From Gimesia algae (GTDB lineage: Bacteria; Planctomycetota; Planctomycetia; Planctomycetales; Planctomycetaceae): 64,000 bases of DNA. Below are positions 8,217 to 18,076 of the stretch, in pieces. Numbering within the stretch: position 1 is the first letter of the stretch; every line of letters begins with the position of its first letter. The notes below the pieces were generated by a model that was given only the letters and a program-made list of their open reading frames with translations, had not been told where the DNA came from and did not search any database. A program made the translations under genes and the position numbers. Location of the stretch: the NCBI RefSeq assembly GCF_007746795.1, contig NZ_CP036343.1, forward strand, positions 2,097,869-2,161,868, written 5' to 3'.

Positions 8217-8248
8217 TTGTCACAGCACATGTTATGTGTATAATACAC
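8217..8248 (+). promoter_or_regulatory. marR promoter with overlapping palindromic operator
   Basis: TTGTCA (8217-8222), a 16-bp spacer and a perfect TATAAT (8239-8244) form a strong sigma70-type promoter for the MarR gene. The -10 sits inside the palindrome GTGTATAATACAC (8236-8248), which has two perfect 6-bp arms around a central base. A repressor bound there would block the marR promoter and could also act on the divergent sulfatase-like gene starting at 8066. Assignment to this MarR is inferred from position. Confidence 0.65.
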
Positions 8249-8323
8249 GCATCAACAAGAACGTCAACCCCGTGTAGAGTTTTGCACGAAATATTACTCT
8301 TTGCCCCTATATTGAGAACACAT

Positions 8324-8827
8324 ATGAAGCAGCAGGAACGCCCTGGATTTTTGATCAGCCGTCTGGCCTATCTGTTTCGTCTGCGAATCGAAGCTTTGCT
8401 GGCGGAAAACGATTGTGAACTTTCAGCGGAAGAATCAGCTCTGTTGATGGTGCTGGTTGAGTCTGGACAGCCACTACGGCGCGGAGAATTCGCAGAAATC
8501 ATGCTGCGCGACAAGACCACAATCACACGTCAGCTGGACGGATTGGTTGCAAAAGGGCTTGTACAACGAAAGCAGGATCCAAGTGACGGTCGCGCGTTTT
8601 TGATCTACCCGACCTCCAAAGGGACGCGGCAGATTAATAAGATCCTGCCCGCTGCCAAGGCGTTACGGGATAGTTTGAAGCAGGGATTGACGGCGGAAGA
8701 ATGGGAGATCGGCATGAAAGCCATGCGTCAGATGAAAGATAATTTGATAGCGATGGATTCAAAAAAAGTGACACCAACGCCGCAGCGCGTGCGTCAACCG
8801 GAACATACTGACAAATCAACTTCGTAA
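8324..8827 (+). CDS. MarR-family transcriptional regulator
   Basis: A 167-residue protein starting MKQQERPGF. An upstream in-frame ATG at 8234 overlaps the promoter -10 and is rejected. The winged helix is clear: helices with LSAEESALLMVLVE, the recognition region RDKTTITRQLDGLVAKGLV, and the wing RKQDPSDGRAFLIYPT with the family DxR signature. C-terminal helices complete the dimer interface. It probably represses itself and the divergent sulfatase-like gene through the palindrome at 8236-8248. Its effector is unknown; an amphipathic or phenolic compound would suit the neighbour. Confidence 0.9.
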   Translation: MKQQERPGFLISRLAYLFRLRIEALLAENDCELSAEESALLMVLVESGQPLRRGEFAEIMLRDKTTITRQLDGLVAKGLVQRKQDPSDGRAFLIYPTSKGTRQINKILPAAKALRDSLKQGLTAEEWEIGMKAMRQMKDNLIAMDSKKVTPTPQRVRQPEHTDKSTS

Positions 8828-9004
8828 ACTTGACGCGCAGAGAACTGCATCGTCTATGCAGGAACTCCCCGCCAGTCGATTACGAATTGAATAAGAAAGA
8901 GCAGTTGCTGGCGGAGTAATCTGCCAGCTGAATAACAGACCACAGTAACGATTTGATTTTGGAGCAGCCACCAGTTGCTATAGGAACGAAAGGCAGACAG
9001 ATCC

Positions 9005-9424
9005 ATGAGCGAACCCACTCCACGTGCAAAACACGTTCGACATCCAAAACTTGCGACCCCCGCGCGGTTCCTGTTCGCCTTATTCCTGGTGTCGACAGGC
9101 CTGATGACGATGATGTTCGGCGTTCAGGGCTACCCACTCCCTGATGATCCATCACCATTCAGCGATTTCATGAAAGCACTGGACGACACCGGCTACATCA
9201 TCTTCTGGGTGGGACTGGTCAAGTTCATTGCCGGCAGTCTGTTGTTCGCCCGTCGTACAACACCGTTAGCGTTGCTGATCGCCCTGCCCTATACCGTCAA
9301 CATCCTGCTGTACTGCATTTTTATCGCCAACCAGTACCTGCTGCTGGGGATTCCCGACTTTCTTTGCAACGCGTTTCTCATCTACGCATGGTTCGACTGG
9401 TACAAAGGCTGCTTTGAAGATTGA
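9005..9424 (+). CDS. DoxX-like four-helix membrane protein
   Basis: A 139-residue protein with four hydrophobic helices at roughly residues 22-42, 62-82, 85-105 and 110-130. The pattern FWVGLVKFIAGSLLFARRTTPLAL corresponds to the DoxX/DoxD-like fold, with the charged residues in helix 2. AAGG lies upstream of the ATG. It follows the MarR gene on the same strand after 177 bp containing small inverted repeats (8845-8861 and 8869/8914), so co-transcription is uncertain. Members of this family have diverse or unknown roles. Confidence 0.75.
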   Translation: MSEPTPRAKHVRHPKLATPARFLFALFLVSTGLMTMMFGVQGYPLPDDPSPFSDFMKALDDTGYIIFWVGLVKFIAGSLLFARRTTPLALLIALPYTVNILLYCIFIANQYLLLGIPDFLCNAFLIYAWFDWYKGCFED

Positions 9425-9502
9425 CGCCTGGCAGTCTGCATTTTAGCCTCTCGAAGGAATACCACTGGGAACAGATGATTTCTGCCCTTTTTCTTTTACT
9501 CT

Positions 9503-10522
9503 TTAGCGTTTGAGATCTTCTGGAATTTCATATTGGCCGACCTTGGAATCATGCTTTCGCAGGGCATCCATAATCGCCTTGTAGATATAGGGATTATTTT
9601 CCAGCGCCCGCGCATTATCTTCCGTCCATGTTTCATATTTCAAATCCTTGAACGCGACATCGTCCAACTTGCCGAGTTCGACAAGGATGTCTCGCATGAC
9701 TTCCCCCCCTTGAAGAAAACGGTCCCTGAGGACGAGTGTCCCGTCCGCGTAGCGCAGCGTTGACAGTTTTTTCCCGAGCATTTTTCCAGTGAGAAAACCA
9801 TCACGGTCTGTATGAGCGGCAATCGGGTTCCACAAAACATGCTCGGACTCAGACTTCATTTTAGCCAGTCGCTGGAGGTGCAGAGGTATTTGCGGCCATG
9901 GCCCCCGGGGAGAGTATTTGACATCTCCCAGCCCGTCCTTTCCAGTTCCATGTTCCGACCAGCGCGCCATCCCCTCAAGATACCAGGCGTTCTTGAAATA
10001 CGTTGTGCCATATTGAATGAGGTGGAATGTTTCATGGGTGGGAGTGACGTTTTTAGTAGGGTCGAGCTGGCTGGAGATCGACATCACGATAGCGCGGTCT
10101 GTTGGTTTGCCCTCGGGAATTTTCCGGGCCCGTTGCGCACGTGAAAATGCCACTCCGTTGAGGCCTGACATCTCCTTACGGTCACGGATGCTGACCTGAA
10201 TGCAATTGACTCCCTTGTAGCGCTCGCTCTCAAATGGATCTGGAAATTTCAGGACATGGCAGAACAGTTGATGTGCGGCCCAGACCTGTTTCGCCACGTT
10301 TTCAACCTGATCCGATACACCGTTTTTATCAATGTCGACAGGCGAGACTGCGCCGGGCCCCTCCTTGACGTAGAAGACCCGGATGTCGTCATAGACGTAA
10401 TGTTCCTTCAGATCAGTCTTCTGTGGCTGCTGGGCAGATGTGATCGCAGTAGAAGTAAACGCACCCAGAAGAATAGTGAGTGCAATCATACGACTGTGTG
10501 TGTGACTACGATTGTGTCTCAT
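9503..10522 (-). CDS. putative secreted metalloprotease-like protein (HETFH motif)
   Basis: A 339-residue protein with a signal peptide (residues about 12-30, cleavage near SAQQ). At about residue 162 is THETFHLIQYG, a HExxH zinc motif, followed about 15 residues later by WYLEGMARWSEHG, whose glutamate could be the third ligand in a gluzincin-like arrangement. An early DIDKNGVSDQVE stretch looks like a calcium-binding loop of the thrombospondin type-3 or dockerin kind. This combination resembles other secreted peptidase-MA-like proteins. Substrate and activity are unproven. It stands alone, upstream of the kinase gene on the same strand. Confidence 0.6.
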   Translation of the reverse strand: MRHNRSHTHSRMIALTILLGAFTSTAITSAQQPQKTDLKEHYVYDDIRVFYVKEGPGAVSPVDIDKNGVSDQVENVAKQVWAAHQLFCHVLKFPDPFESERYKGVNCIQVSIRDRKEMSGLNGVAFSRAQRARKIPEGKPTDRAIVMSISSQLDPTKNVTPTHETFHLIQYGTTYFKNAWYLEGMARWSEHGTGKDGLGDVKYSPRGPWPQIPLHLQRLAKMKSESEHVLWNPIAAHTDRDGFLTGKMLGKKLSTLRYADGTLVLRDRFLQGGEVMRDILVELGKLDDVAFKDLKYETWTEDNARALENNPYIYKAIMDALRKHDSKVGQYEIPEDLKR

Positions 10523-10672
10523 CGGAGCAGACCTTTCGGTAAACGACCAGACTGGCCGAGTTGGCGGACCAACAGAGTCTCCACTGACGCACTAAGAGGT
10601 GTTATCAAAAATATAATGTAATCGAAAAAATGATGTTGTCAAACAGAATCGCTCGGTTGACTCATCAACTGA

Positions 10673-13030
10673 TCACGCATGCGTCCGGCGAATTGTGCTG
10701 GAGATCAACAAGCCTTCTTCCAGTTCGATGGGATTGAGGCTGATTTCCGCCGGGAATTCGGAACCGTCTTTGTGCAGACCAGACAGGTTCAGCTTGGCAT
10801 CGAGAGGACGAAAACTGGGGGAGTTTGCATAACGCTCAAATTTTTCAGGGTGTCCTTCCCGAAAACGCGGGGGGATGAGAACTTCAATTTCCTGACCAAG
10901 CAATTCCTGGCGCTGGTAACCGAAGAGCCGCTCGGCCTGGAAGTTGACGAATTCGATTTGACGCTGTCGGTTCACAACCACCATCGCATCTGGAGCCGAA
11001 TCCAGCAACGCTTGAATTTTGTTCTGCTCTTTCATCCGTAGTGTCGTATCACGGACTGCGCATGAGACAAGCAGGCCCTGTTCCGTCTTGACGGGACTCA
11101 GACTGATTTCGACCGGGAAGATTGCCCCATCCTTCCGCTCTGCAAACAAATTTAAACCAGAAGCCATCGGCCGGGCACTCGCCTGTTGAATGAAGCTTGC
11201 CACTTTTTGCGGATGTTCTGCACGAAACTGTTTCGGGACAAGGTACTCAATTTGGTTGCCCAGTAATTCGGACCGATCGTATCCAAACAGTTTCTCTAAC
11301 TGTGCGTTCACAAGCACGATCGTTCCCGACTCATTCACCACCACCATGGCATCCGGGGCAGATTCCAGTAGATCATGAAAGGTCTGTTCTGTGCGTTTGC
11401 GTTCGGTGATGTCTCGCCCGACGAGATAAATCGATGATTCTCCTGGGATCAATTTAGCATTCCACAGAATCCAGATTGAATTGTGGCTGCCCTCCTTGTG
11501 CCGACATTTGTATTCGATTTCGGTCAATGATTCTCCTGAAAGGATACGCTCATGATTTTTCTTAGCTCTCGGATGTTCCGAGGGTTCGATCAACTCCCAA
11601 ACGGACTTACCCTGAAGTTCCTCAGTGGTCCAGCCCAGAACAGACTCCCACGCAGGATTGGTCAAGGCCAACCGCCCGCCCGCATCCAGGATGGCGAGCA
11701 GATCAAGAGACAGGTTGAAGAAACGCTCGCGTTCCTGTTCGGTGCGTTTACGTTCTGCCCGCTCGGCAATCCAGGATTGAATTTCATCCCCAATCTCAAT
11801 GGCGGACTGTTGCCGATCTTCGCGTTTTTTGGACAACCCGCGCATGCAGATCTGTTCGAGTTCACGCGGCAAGCCATCAACCGACTCCGAAGGGGGCTGC
11901 GGTTGATCGTGGATGACGCTCTCCAGGACTGCGATGATGCTGGTTCCCATAAACGGGGGTTGCCCGACAAGAATCTCATACAATATCGCAGCGAGCCCGT
12001 AGACATCACTACGTAGATCAACCATCGCGATTTCACCCCGCGCCTGTTCGGGCGACATATAAGCAGGGGTCCCCAGTTTTTCTCCCTGCATGGTATGTGA
12101 GGATGTGACACTGTCATCAGGATTACTGATGACGGTCGCGTCGAATTCTGAGACAACAGTTTCGTTAACCGGTTCAACTTCTTCAAGATGTTTGGCCAGG
12201 CCCCAGTCGAGTACCGCGACCTCTCCAAAATCGCCGACAATCACGTTTTCCGTTTTTAAATCACGATGAATAATCTGTTTGGAGTGGGCATAGGCGATGG
12301 TATTACAGATGCTGACAAATTGATTGAGTAAATGCACTAACCGACTGGTCACCCCGGTCTGATTCTCCTTGATTCGCCATTCATGATAATTTCGGATCTC
12401 TTCGGAGAAGGTCCGCCCGCGTACGAACTTCATGGTATAATAGCTGCGTTTGCCATCGTCGACATAGTCATAGACGGGAACAGTGCCTGGATGAGTCAGT
12501 TGTGCCGTGATCCGCGCTTCACGAAAGAATCGCTGACGGTTCATTTCGGAGTGAGCCTGATCTGCTTTCAGTTCTTTCAAGGCAATTTCGCGATCGAGCA
12601 CTTTATCATGCGCAAGCCAGACGTGACCGATCCCGCCAGACGAATGTAAACCACGCCGCGTAATCCGATCTTCAGAAATGTCGGTTGGTGATATCTGAAC
12701 AGCTGAGGTGAAACGTGGTCCTTGCGATACCCCACTGAGGGTAGTCTGAATCTCTTCGTCCCCCAGACTTTCCAAAGCCGATTTCAGACCTTCCGGCATA
12801 CTCGACAGCGATTTTCTGACGTCACCGCCGGTTTTTTCAAGTCGTCGTTTGAGCAGATACTCGACGTGATCCCGGTCATCCTCGATGAGCCAGCCCTGCT
12901 CCACGAGAATGTCAGCCAGAGAGGACTCTTTTCGTGATCCCCAGAGCGTGCACGCATCGACAAACTGCCGCATGCTGATCAGATCGCTCTGCATGGCAAT
13001 CAAACCGAAAAGTAAATTATGATCTGTCAT
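10673..13030 (-). CDS. Ser/Thr protein kinase with three C-terminal PAS domains
   Basis: A 785-residue cytoplasmic protein. Residues about 1-65 are a small helical domain common at the front of planctomycete kinases. The kinase domain covers about 125-425: a Gly-rich SSGGIGHVW loop, the lysine in IALKELK, HRDLKTEN, DWGLAK in place of DFG, and GTPAYMSPEQ. Three PAS domains follow (about 430-555, 557-675, 680-785), each with the DAMVVVN / ELLG pattern. There is no histidine-kinase, GGDEF or other output domain after the last PAS, which ends abruptly at RRTHA. The PAS repeats probably sense a cofactor or redox state and tune the kinase. It may be a truncated longer sensor. Confidence 0.9.
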   Translation of the reverse strand: MTDHNLLFGLIAMQSDLISMRQFVDACTLWGSRKESSLADILVEQGWLIEDDRDHVEYLLKRRLEKTGGDVRKSLSSMPEGLKSALESLGDEEIQTTLSGVSQGPRFTSAVQISPTDISEDRITRRGLHSSGGIGHVWLAHDKVLDREIALKELKADQAHSEMNRQRFFREARITAQLTHPGTVPVYDYVDDGKRSYYTMKFVRGRTFSEEIRNYHEWRIKENQTGVTSRLVHLLNQFVSICNTIAYAHSKQIIHRDLKTENVIVGDFGEVAVLDWGLAKHLEEVEPVNETVVSEFDATVISNPDDSVTSSHTMQGEKLGTPAYMSPEQARGEIAMVDLRSDVYGLAAILYEILVGQPPFMGTSIIAVLESVIHDQPQPPSESVDGLPRELEQICMRGLSKKREDRQQSAIEIGDEIQSWIAERAERKRTEQERERFFNLSLDLLAILDAGGRLALTNPAWESVLGWTTEELQGKSVWELIEPSEHPRAKKNHERILSGESLTEIEYKCRHKEGSHNSIWILWNAKLIPGESSIYLVGRDITERKRTEQTFHDLLESAPDAMVVVNESGTIVLVNAQLEKLFGYDRSELLGNQIEYLVPKQFRAEHPQKVASFIQQASARPMASGLNLFAERKDGAIFPVEISLSPVKTEQGLLVSCAVRDTTLRMKEQNKIQALLDSAPDAMVVVNRQRQIEFVNFQAERLFGYQRQELLGQEIEVLIPPRFREGHPEKFERYANSPSFRPLDAKLNLSGLHKDGSEFPAEISLNPIELEEGLLISSTIRRTHA

Positions 13031-13199
13031 CTTTGCAGCCTAAGTGTGTCAGGAGGGGATGAAAGTTGTCAGAGAGCCTTCATTGTAGCGTCCTGTCCCC
13101 TCTGACTCACCTGGGTGAGCATCCATATATTACTGCATCCAGATCAAAAATGGCCTGGCACTTTCCTAAGCTCGGCAGGATTTTCCTTGAATGGGAATA

Positions 13200-14153
13200 C
13201 TACGCCGTCCCGTTCAAGGCACGTTCGGCATTGTGATAGAATATGTCCTGAAGTGTCGCTTCGTCTTTCACCATCCGCAGTAGAAACTGCTGCAGACGTG
13301 TGCTGTAACACACTCCGTTAAAGTTGCCGCCGCGACCGTCAGAACAGGGACAGTCGCTGCCAAACAGCAACTGTTTGGGGTGCCGTTCCAGAAAGCCAGC
13401 TGTAAAATCTTCATCGCGGGAGAGCGCAGTGAACCCGCTGCCCGCTGACATGTCCGCATACAGATTGGGATACTCCCCCAGCAGATGGTCCAGCAGACCG
13501 CCGGGCTTGACGGGGCCTCGTGGATAAAGCGTTTTGTCAGGCGATGGTACATCGGCACTGATGTGGGACCAGAAGGACTGCGCATGTCCAATGATCCGCA
13601 CCCGCTGATATTTTTTCAGATAGGTTTCCAGATGTTTTTCGATTCCCTGGTTGAAGCCGTTTTTATCGTCCTGGAAATGAACAGTGATCGGCCAGTTCAG
13701 CTCGTCGCACTCCGCAATCACGGCTTCCACACGACGGTCATTTAAAGGCAGATGTTCTTTCTGCTCTCCAATTCCCCGACAACCCAGCAGATGATACGCG
13801 CGAATCCGCTCAATCACCTCAGCCTGGCGGATGTCCGTCTGACAAAAGGGAATCAGACGATCCGGGTATTTATGGAAGGCATGCAGGACGGTCTCCGTAC
13901 GCAGCAGCACGCCTCCCTCGCCCGTCTCCAGAGGCAGAATGAACGCCTTGGCCGTGCCGGTCGCGTCCATATGCTTAATCGTATCTTCAATCGATCTGTC
14001 TTTATGATTGATATGCAGGTGGCAGTCCAGCTTTTTATATTGATTCGCGTCTCGCACTGGTTCTGCCGCCTCATTTGATTTGAATGCGGCACTGTAGCAG
14101 GCCGCTCCTGTCGCAAGCAGAAATCCGCGTCTCGATAAATTCTGGTTACTCAT
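13200..14153 (-). CDS. Tat-exported amidohydrolase (TIM-barrel) family protein
   Basis: A 317-residue protein. The start SRRGFLLATGAA is a twin-arginine export signal. The mature part opens with LDCHLHINH, the HxH metal-binding pair of amidohydrolase-2 enzymes, and continues with ITVHFQDD, VRIIGHAQSFW and FGSDCPCSD, giving the later His and Asp ligands on successive barrel strands. The family hydrolyses or decarboxylates small cyclic or carboxylate substrates. The actual substrate cannot be read from sequence. The gene is monocistronic, on the same strand as its neighbours. Confidence 0.85.
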   Translation of the reverse strand: MSNQNLSRRGFLLATGAACYSAAFKSNEAAEPVRDANQYKKLDCHLHINHKDRSIEDTIKHMDATGTAKAFILPLETGEGGVLLRTETVLHAFHKYPDRLIPFCQTDIRQAEVIERIRAYHLLGCRGIGEQKEHLPLNDRRVEAVIAECDELNWPITVHFQDDKNGFNQGIEKHLETYLKKYQRVRIIGHAQSFWSHISADVPSPDKTLYPRGPVKPGGLLDHLLGEYPNLYADMSAGSGFTALSRDEDFTAGFLERHPKQLLFGSDCPCSDGRGGNFNGVCYSTRLQQFLLRMVKDEATLQDIFYHNAERALNGTA

Positions 14154-14302
14154 TCCAAGCCCTTTTTATTCTGGTTGTCGCTGCGCTGGCACGAAGTCTT
14201 GTAACGTCGTCTGCTTCATTTCCCCGACTTCAGAGCTCTGCAGTCGACAGCATGTGAAGGTCTGATAAATTGTAAGCTCTGCGCCTTACCAGATCCAGAA
14301 TC

Positions 14303-16996
14303 TTAATCCGAATCCAGATTTTTCATCAGCAGGACCGTATCCGTCGAATCCGAATCCTCTTTGATAAAGCCGCGGTTCCGAAATAATTCCAGCATGCGAC
14401 GGTTCTCCGGAGCCGTTTCGGCAACCATGCGTTTCACTCCCCAGGTACGACAAACTTCCAGACAGTAATCGGTCAACATCGAGCCCAGCCCCAGTCCCTG
14501 CCAGTGATCTCCGACCAGCACTGCGTACTCCGCTTCCCGATGATCTGCGTCGGCCACCATGCGTCCCACGCCAATTAACTGTCCGCTGGGATCTTCCACT
14601 CTCTCGGCGACAATCGCAATTTCGCGGTCGTAATCAATAAAACAGAATCGGGTTGCCATATCATGTGTTGTGCTTTGAAAAGTAAACCGGAACCGTGCTC
14701 GAATGGATTCAGGGGAACAGCCTCGTAGAAGTTCATGCCATTTATCCTCGTCCTCGGGTTGAATCGGCCGCAATCGCACCCGGGTACCATCCTTGAGCGT
14801 AATTGTTTTCGTAAATTCTTCCGGATAAGGTCGGATTGCCAGATGCGAATAAGGGCAAGACGAATTCACACTCAGTCCGCGATCAACAACAATCCGTGCG
14901 TCAAGTGCCATCGCACCCTCGGGGGTCACCATCAGAGGATTGATATCCAGTTCCACGATTTCCGGTAAATCCGCAACGAAGTAGGACAGTCGGATTAACA
15001 CCTGGATCAACTGATCCAGGTTCACAGCAGGACGACCACGATAACCATTCAATAAAGGCCAGGAACGCAGCGACTCCAGCGCGTGTCGCGCCAGTCGTTC
15101 ATTCAAGGGAGGCAGTTCCAACGCACGATCCTGATACAATTCGGCAGAGGTTCCCCCTGCCCCGACCAGCAGGACCATTCCAAATACAGGGTCCCGTTTA
15201 ACTCCCAAAATCAGCTCATGCCCTTCCGGCTCGGAAACCATCCTTTGGACAGTCACTCCCTCCGCATTCGCATCCGGTCGTGCTTCTTTCACGCGCTGCA
15301 TGATGCGATTATAGGCTTCACTTATTTCACGATCATCGTACAGATCCAGTTCGACTCCCCCCACATCCGTTTTGTGGGTAATCTGTTCGGAGAATACTTT
15401 GAGTACAACCGGCAGGCCCATTTTTTGTGACAGATCCACAGCTTCTGCGGCACTGCGGGCCAGGACTGTTGGGTTCACCGGGATCCCATAGGCTTCGAGG
15501 AGTGATTTTGAAGTACACTCAGAGAGGATCTCGTGTCCTTCCTGCAACGCGGCGTCAGCCAACTCCCGCAGACGCTGGCGATCCAGCGAATACTGGACTG
15601 GCATCGCCCGCGGAGTTTCATAGAGGAACTCACGATTCCGGGCATAGGTCACCAGATACATAAATGCCCGCACTGCCTGCTCGGGAGTGTTGTAGGTGGG
15701 AATGCCGGCGGCAGTCATTCGTGTTATTCCTTCCTGAACTTTCCCACCTCCCATCCAGGAAGTGAGCACTGGTTTCGATGTTGACTTCGCAGCTTTGATG
15801 ACCACATCGGCGGCTCCTGCCGGATCAGTCATCGCCTGAGGAGACAGTACAACCAGTACCCCATCCACCTGTGAATCAGTGAGTACGATTTCCAGCGCGT
15901 TGCCAAATCGTTCCGGCAGCGCATCTCCCAGAATATCCAGCGGATTCCCATGAGACCAGGCAGGTGGTAATACCGTATTGAGCCGTTCAATGGTTGCTTC
16001 TGAAAGCGTTGCCAAAACCCCATCTCGCTCCAGCAGCGCATCGGTGGCCATGACACCAGGACCGCCGGCATTGGTGACAATCGCCAGTCGTTCGCCCCGT
16101 GGAGGTCGTTGTCGCGCGAGTAATTCGGCACAGTCAAACAGGTCATCGAGTTCAAAAACACGTACGATCCCGGCACGAGCAAATGCCGCTTCATAAACAG
16201 CATCCACGCCTGCCATCGCGCCCGTATGTGATGACGCTGCCTTGGCAGACTGCTGAAAACGCCCCGCTTTGTACGCAATAATCGGTTTGTGTTTAGTAAA
16301 CGCCCGCGCCGCCGACATGAACTGACGTGCTTCGGTAATCGACTCAACATACAGGATGATTGACTTCGTTAGCGGATCCAGCGCAAAGTAGTCGATCAAG
16401 TCAGCGATACCGACGTCCAGCATATTCCCCACGGAGACGAAATGCGAAAAACCAACCTTTTCCTGCAACGCCCAATCCAGGACCGCAGTGCACAGCGCTC
16501 CTGACTGTGAGATGAAGGCAATATTTCCGGTGAGGGGCATGTCTGTGGCAAAACTGGCATTTAGATTGAAGTAGGGAGCCATGATTCCCAGGCAGTTCGG
16601 ACCAATAATTCGCATCCCTGAGAACTGTCTGGCGATACTCAAGACCTGCTGTTCCAGCTGGCTGCCTGCGGCACCTGTTTCACGAAAACCGGCCGACAGA
16701 ATCACAATCCCCCGGATTCCTGCAGTCCCACACTGCTGTATCACTTCGGGAATCGTTTGTGCTGGAGTACAGATCACAGCCAGATCGACGGGTTCAGGCA
16801 GTTCCAACACAGATTGATAACAGGGAGACTCGCCGAACCGGGTATGCCGGGGATTGACAGGATAGATTTCTCCGGCAAATCCGCCTGTCATCAGGTTCTG
16901 AAATACAGTCTGTCCGACACTCAGTGAACGTTGACTGGCTCCCACGACGGCAATCCGACGGGGACGAAATATCTTATCAAGGTTCCGAATGGGCAT
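14303..16996 (-). CDS. acyl-CoA synthetase (ADP-forming)-GNAT fusion, Pat-type protein acetyltransferase
   Basis: An 897-residue protein. A CoA-binding Rossmann domain (1-125), succinyl-CoA-ligase-like domains (about 140-460) and an ATP-grasp subunit (about 485-700) are followed by a GNAT acetyltransferase domain (about 725-895, with VGDHWQGLGLGSML as acetyl-CoA loop). This is the layout of Pat/YfiQ enzymes that acetylate acetyl-CoA synthetase and other proteins. The synthetase module keeps SHTGAMAG with His at position 257, where active ADP-forming acetyl-CoA synthetases carry the phospho-histidine. Classical enterobacterial Pat has lost this residue, so this one may still make acetyl-CoA and ATP. 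It is last in an operon behind a deacetylase gene. Confidence 0.92.
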   Translation of the reverse strand: MPIRNLDKIFRPRRIAVVGASQRSLSVGQTVFQNLMTGGFAGEIYPVNPRHTRFGESPCYQSVLELPEPVDLAVICTPAQTIPEVIQQCGTAGIRGIVILSAGFRETGAAGSQLEQQVLSIARQFSGMRIIGPNCLGIMAPYFNLNASFATDMPLTGNIAFISQSGALCTAVLDWALQEKVGFSHFVSVGNMLDVGIADLIDYFALDPLTKSIILYVESITEARQFMSAARAFTKHKPIIAYKAGRFQQSAKAASSHTGAMAGVDAVYEAAFARAGIVRVFELDDLFDCAELLARQRPPRGERLAIVTNAGGPGVMATDALLERDGVLATLSEATIERLNTVLPPAWSHGNPLDILGDALPERFGNALEIVLTDSQVDGVLVVLSPQAMTDPAGAADVVIKAAKSTSKPVLTSWMGGGKVQEGITRMTAAGIPTYNTPEQAVRAFMYLVTYARNREFLYETPRAMPVQYSLDRQRLRELADAALQEGHEILSECTSKSLLEAYGIPVNPTVLARSAAEAVDLSQKMGLPVVLKVFSEQITHKTDVGGVELDLYDDREISEAYNRIMQRVKEARPDANAEGVTVQRMVSEPEGHELILGVKRDPVFGMVLLVGAGGTSAELYQDRALELPPLNERLARHALESLRSWPLLNGYRGRPAVNLDQLIQVLIRLSYFVADLPEIVELDINPLMVTPEGAMALDARIVVDRGLSVNSSCPYSHLAIRPYPEEFTKTITLKDGTRVRLRPIQPEDEDKWHELLRGCSPESIRARFRFTFQSTTHDMATRFCFIDYDREIAIVAERVEDPSGQLIGVGRMVADADHREAEYAVLVGDHWQGLGLGSMLTDYCLEVCRTWGVKRMVAETAPENRRMLELFRNRGFIKEDSDSTDTVLLMKNLDSD

Positions 16997-17048
16997 GGAA
17001 AATTATCTCTGCTGTTTTCTAATCTACCTGAACTGCAATTGTTAATAT

Positions 17049-17981
17049 TCAGGCAGATGCCATTTCCAGTAAATGATGTTCAATACTTTCTGCCAGCGCG
17101 CCGGGATTGTATCCCCCTTCCAGAACACTCACGACACGGCCATGGGCGTGAATGTCTGCGATCTCGAGGACGACCCGGGTCAGTCTGGCATAATCTTCAC
17201 TCTCCAGACCCAACGATCCGATCGGGTCGTCTTTATGAGCATCGAAGCCGGCACTGATCAGCACGAGTTGGGGTCTGATACGCGCAGCCAGTTTTTCAAC
17301 GCCCGCTGTGAACAACTCAATATATTGTTCCCGGGACGTGCCAGAGTCGACCGGTATGTTCATGGTTGTCCCCAATCCTTTCCCGGCACCTGTTTCAACA
17401 GCAGTTCCCGTATTCTGGTAAAAGGACGAACGATGAATCGACAGGAATCCGACCTGACCATCTTCCCAGAAGATTTCCTGCGTGCCATCTCCGTGATGCA
17501 CATCCCAGTCAATAATCAGAACCCGGTTCAACCCGAGCTCCTCAATCGCCAGACGCGCACCGACGGCCACGCTGTTAAACAGACAAAATCCTAACGCCGA
17601 TTCAGATGCCGCATGATGTCCGGGTGGTCGTACCAGGCAGAAGGCCCGCTCTGCTTTACCCTTTACGATCTGCTCCACTGCATCACAGGCAGCCCCGACT
17701 GCCATTCGCGCCACGCCATAAGACTCAGGGCACACAACAGTATCTTCTGAGATATGCCCACCACCCTGTGCACAGAACTCTTTCACAAAACGAATGTACT
17801 GCCGCGTATGTACACGTTCCAGTACGGCATCTGAAACTTCAACCCACGACCGCTGCCGACAATGGCCGTGCATGGCAATCTGACTGGCACGCCTCATTGC
17901 TGGCATAATACGGGGGGCGTTTTCCGGAAGATCTCCTGTTTCATGTTTCAGAAACACAGGGTCCGAGTAGAGAATGGTCAT
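17049..17981 (-). CDS. AcuC-like histone-deacetylase-family protein deacetylase
   Basis: A 310-residue class I/II zinc deacetylase fold. The visible active-site elements are RPPGHHAASE (the paired histidines), DWDVHHGDG (Asp and His zinc ligands), and SAGFDAHKDDP (third ligand region). The family removes acetyl groups from lysines or polyamines. It lies 52 bp before the Pat-type acetyltransferase on the same strand, mirroring the AcuA/AcuC pairing that controls acetyl-CoA synthetase in Bacillus, so the two probably form a reversible acetylation switch. No signal peptide, so cytoplasmic. Confidence 0.93.
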   Translation of the reverse strand: MTILYSDPVFLKHETGDLPENAPRIMPAMRRASQIAMHGHCRQRSWVEVSDAVLERVHTRQYIRFVKEFCAQGGGHISEDTVVCPESYGVARMAVGAACDAVEQIVKGKAERAFCLVRPPGHHAASESALGFCLFNSVAVGARLAIEELGLNRVLIIDWDVHHGDGTQEIFWEDGQVGFLSIHRSSFYQNTGTAVETGAGKGLGTTMNIPVDSGTSREQYIELFTAGVEKLAARIRPQLVLISAGFDAHKDDPIGSLGLESEDYARLTRVVLEIADIHAHGRVVSVLEGGYNPGALAESIEHHLLEMASA

Positions 17982-18076
17982 GTACAGATCACTTACGTAT
18001 CAGATTTCAATCGTCATCAAGACGCGACACAAGGAAGCAGTGTGAGAAGTCAACAGTTCAGCCTGCATCTGTTTGG

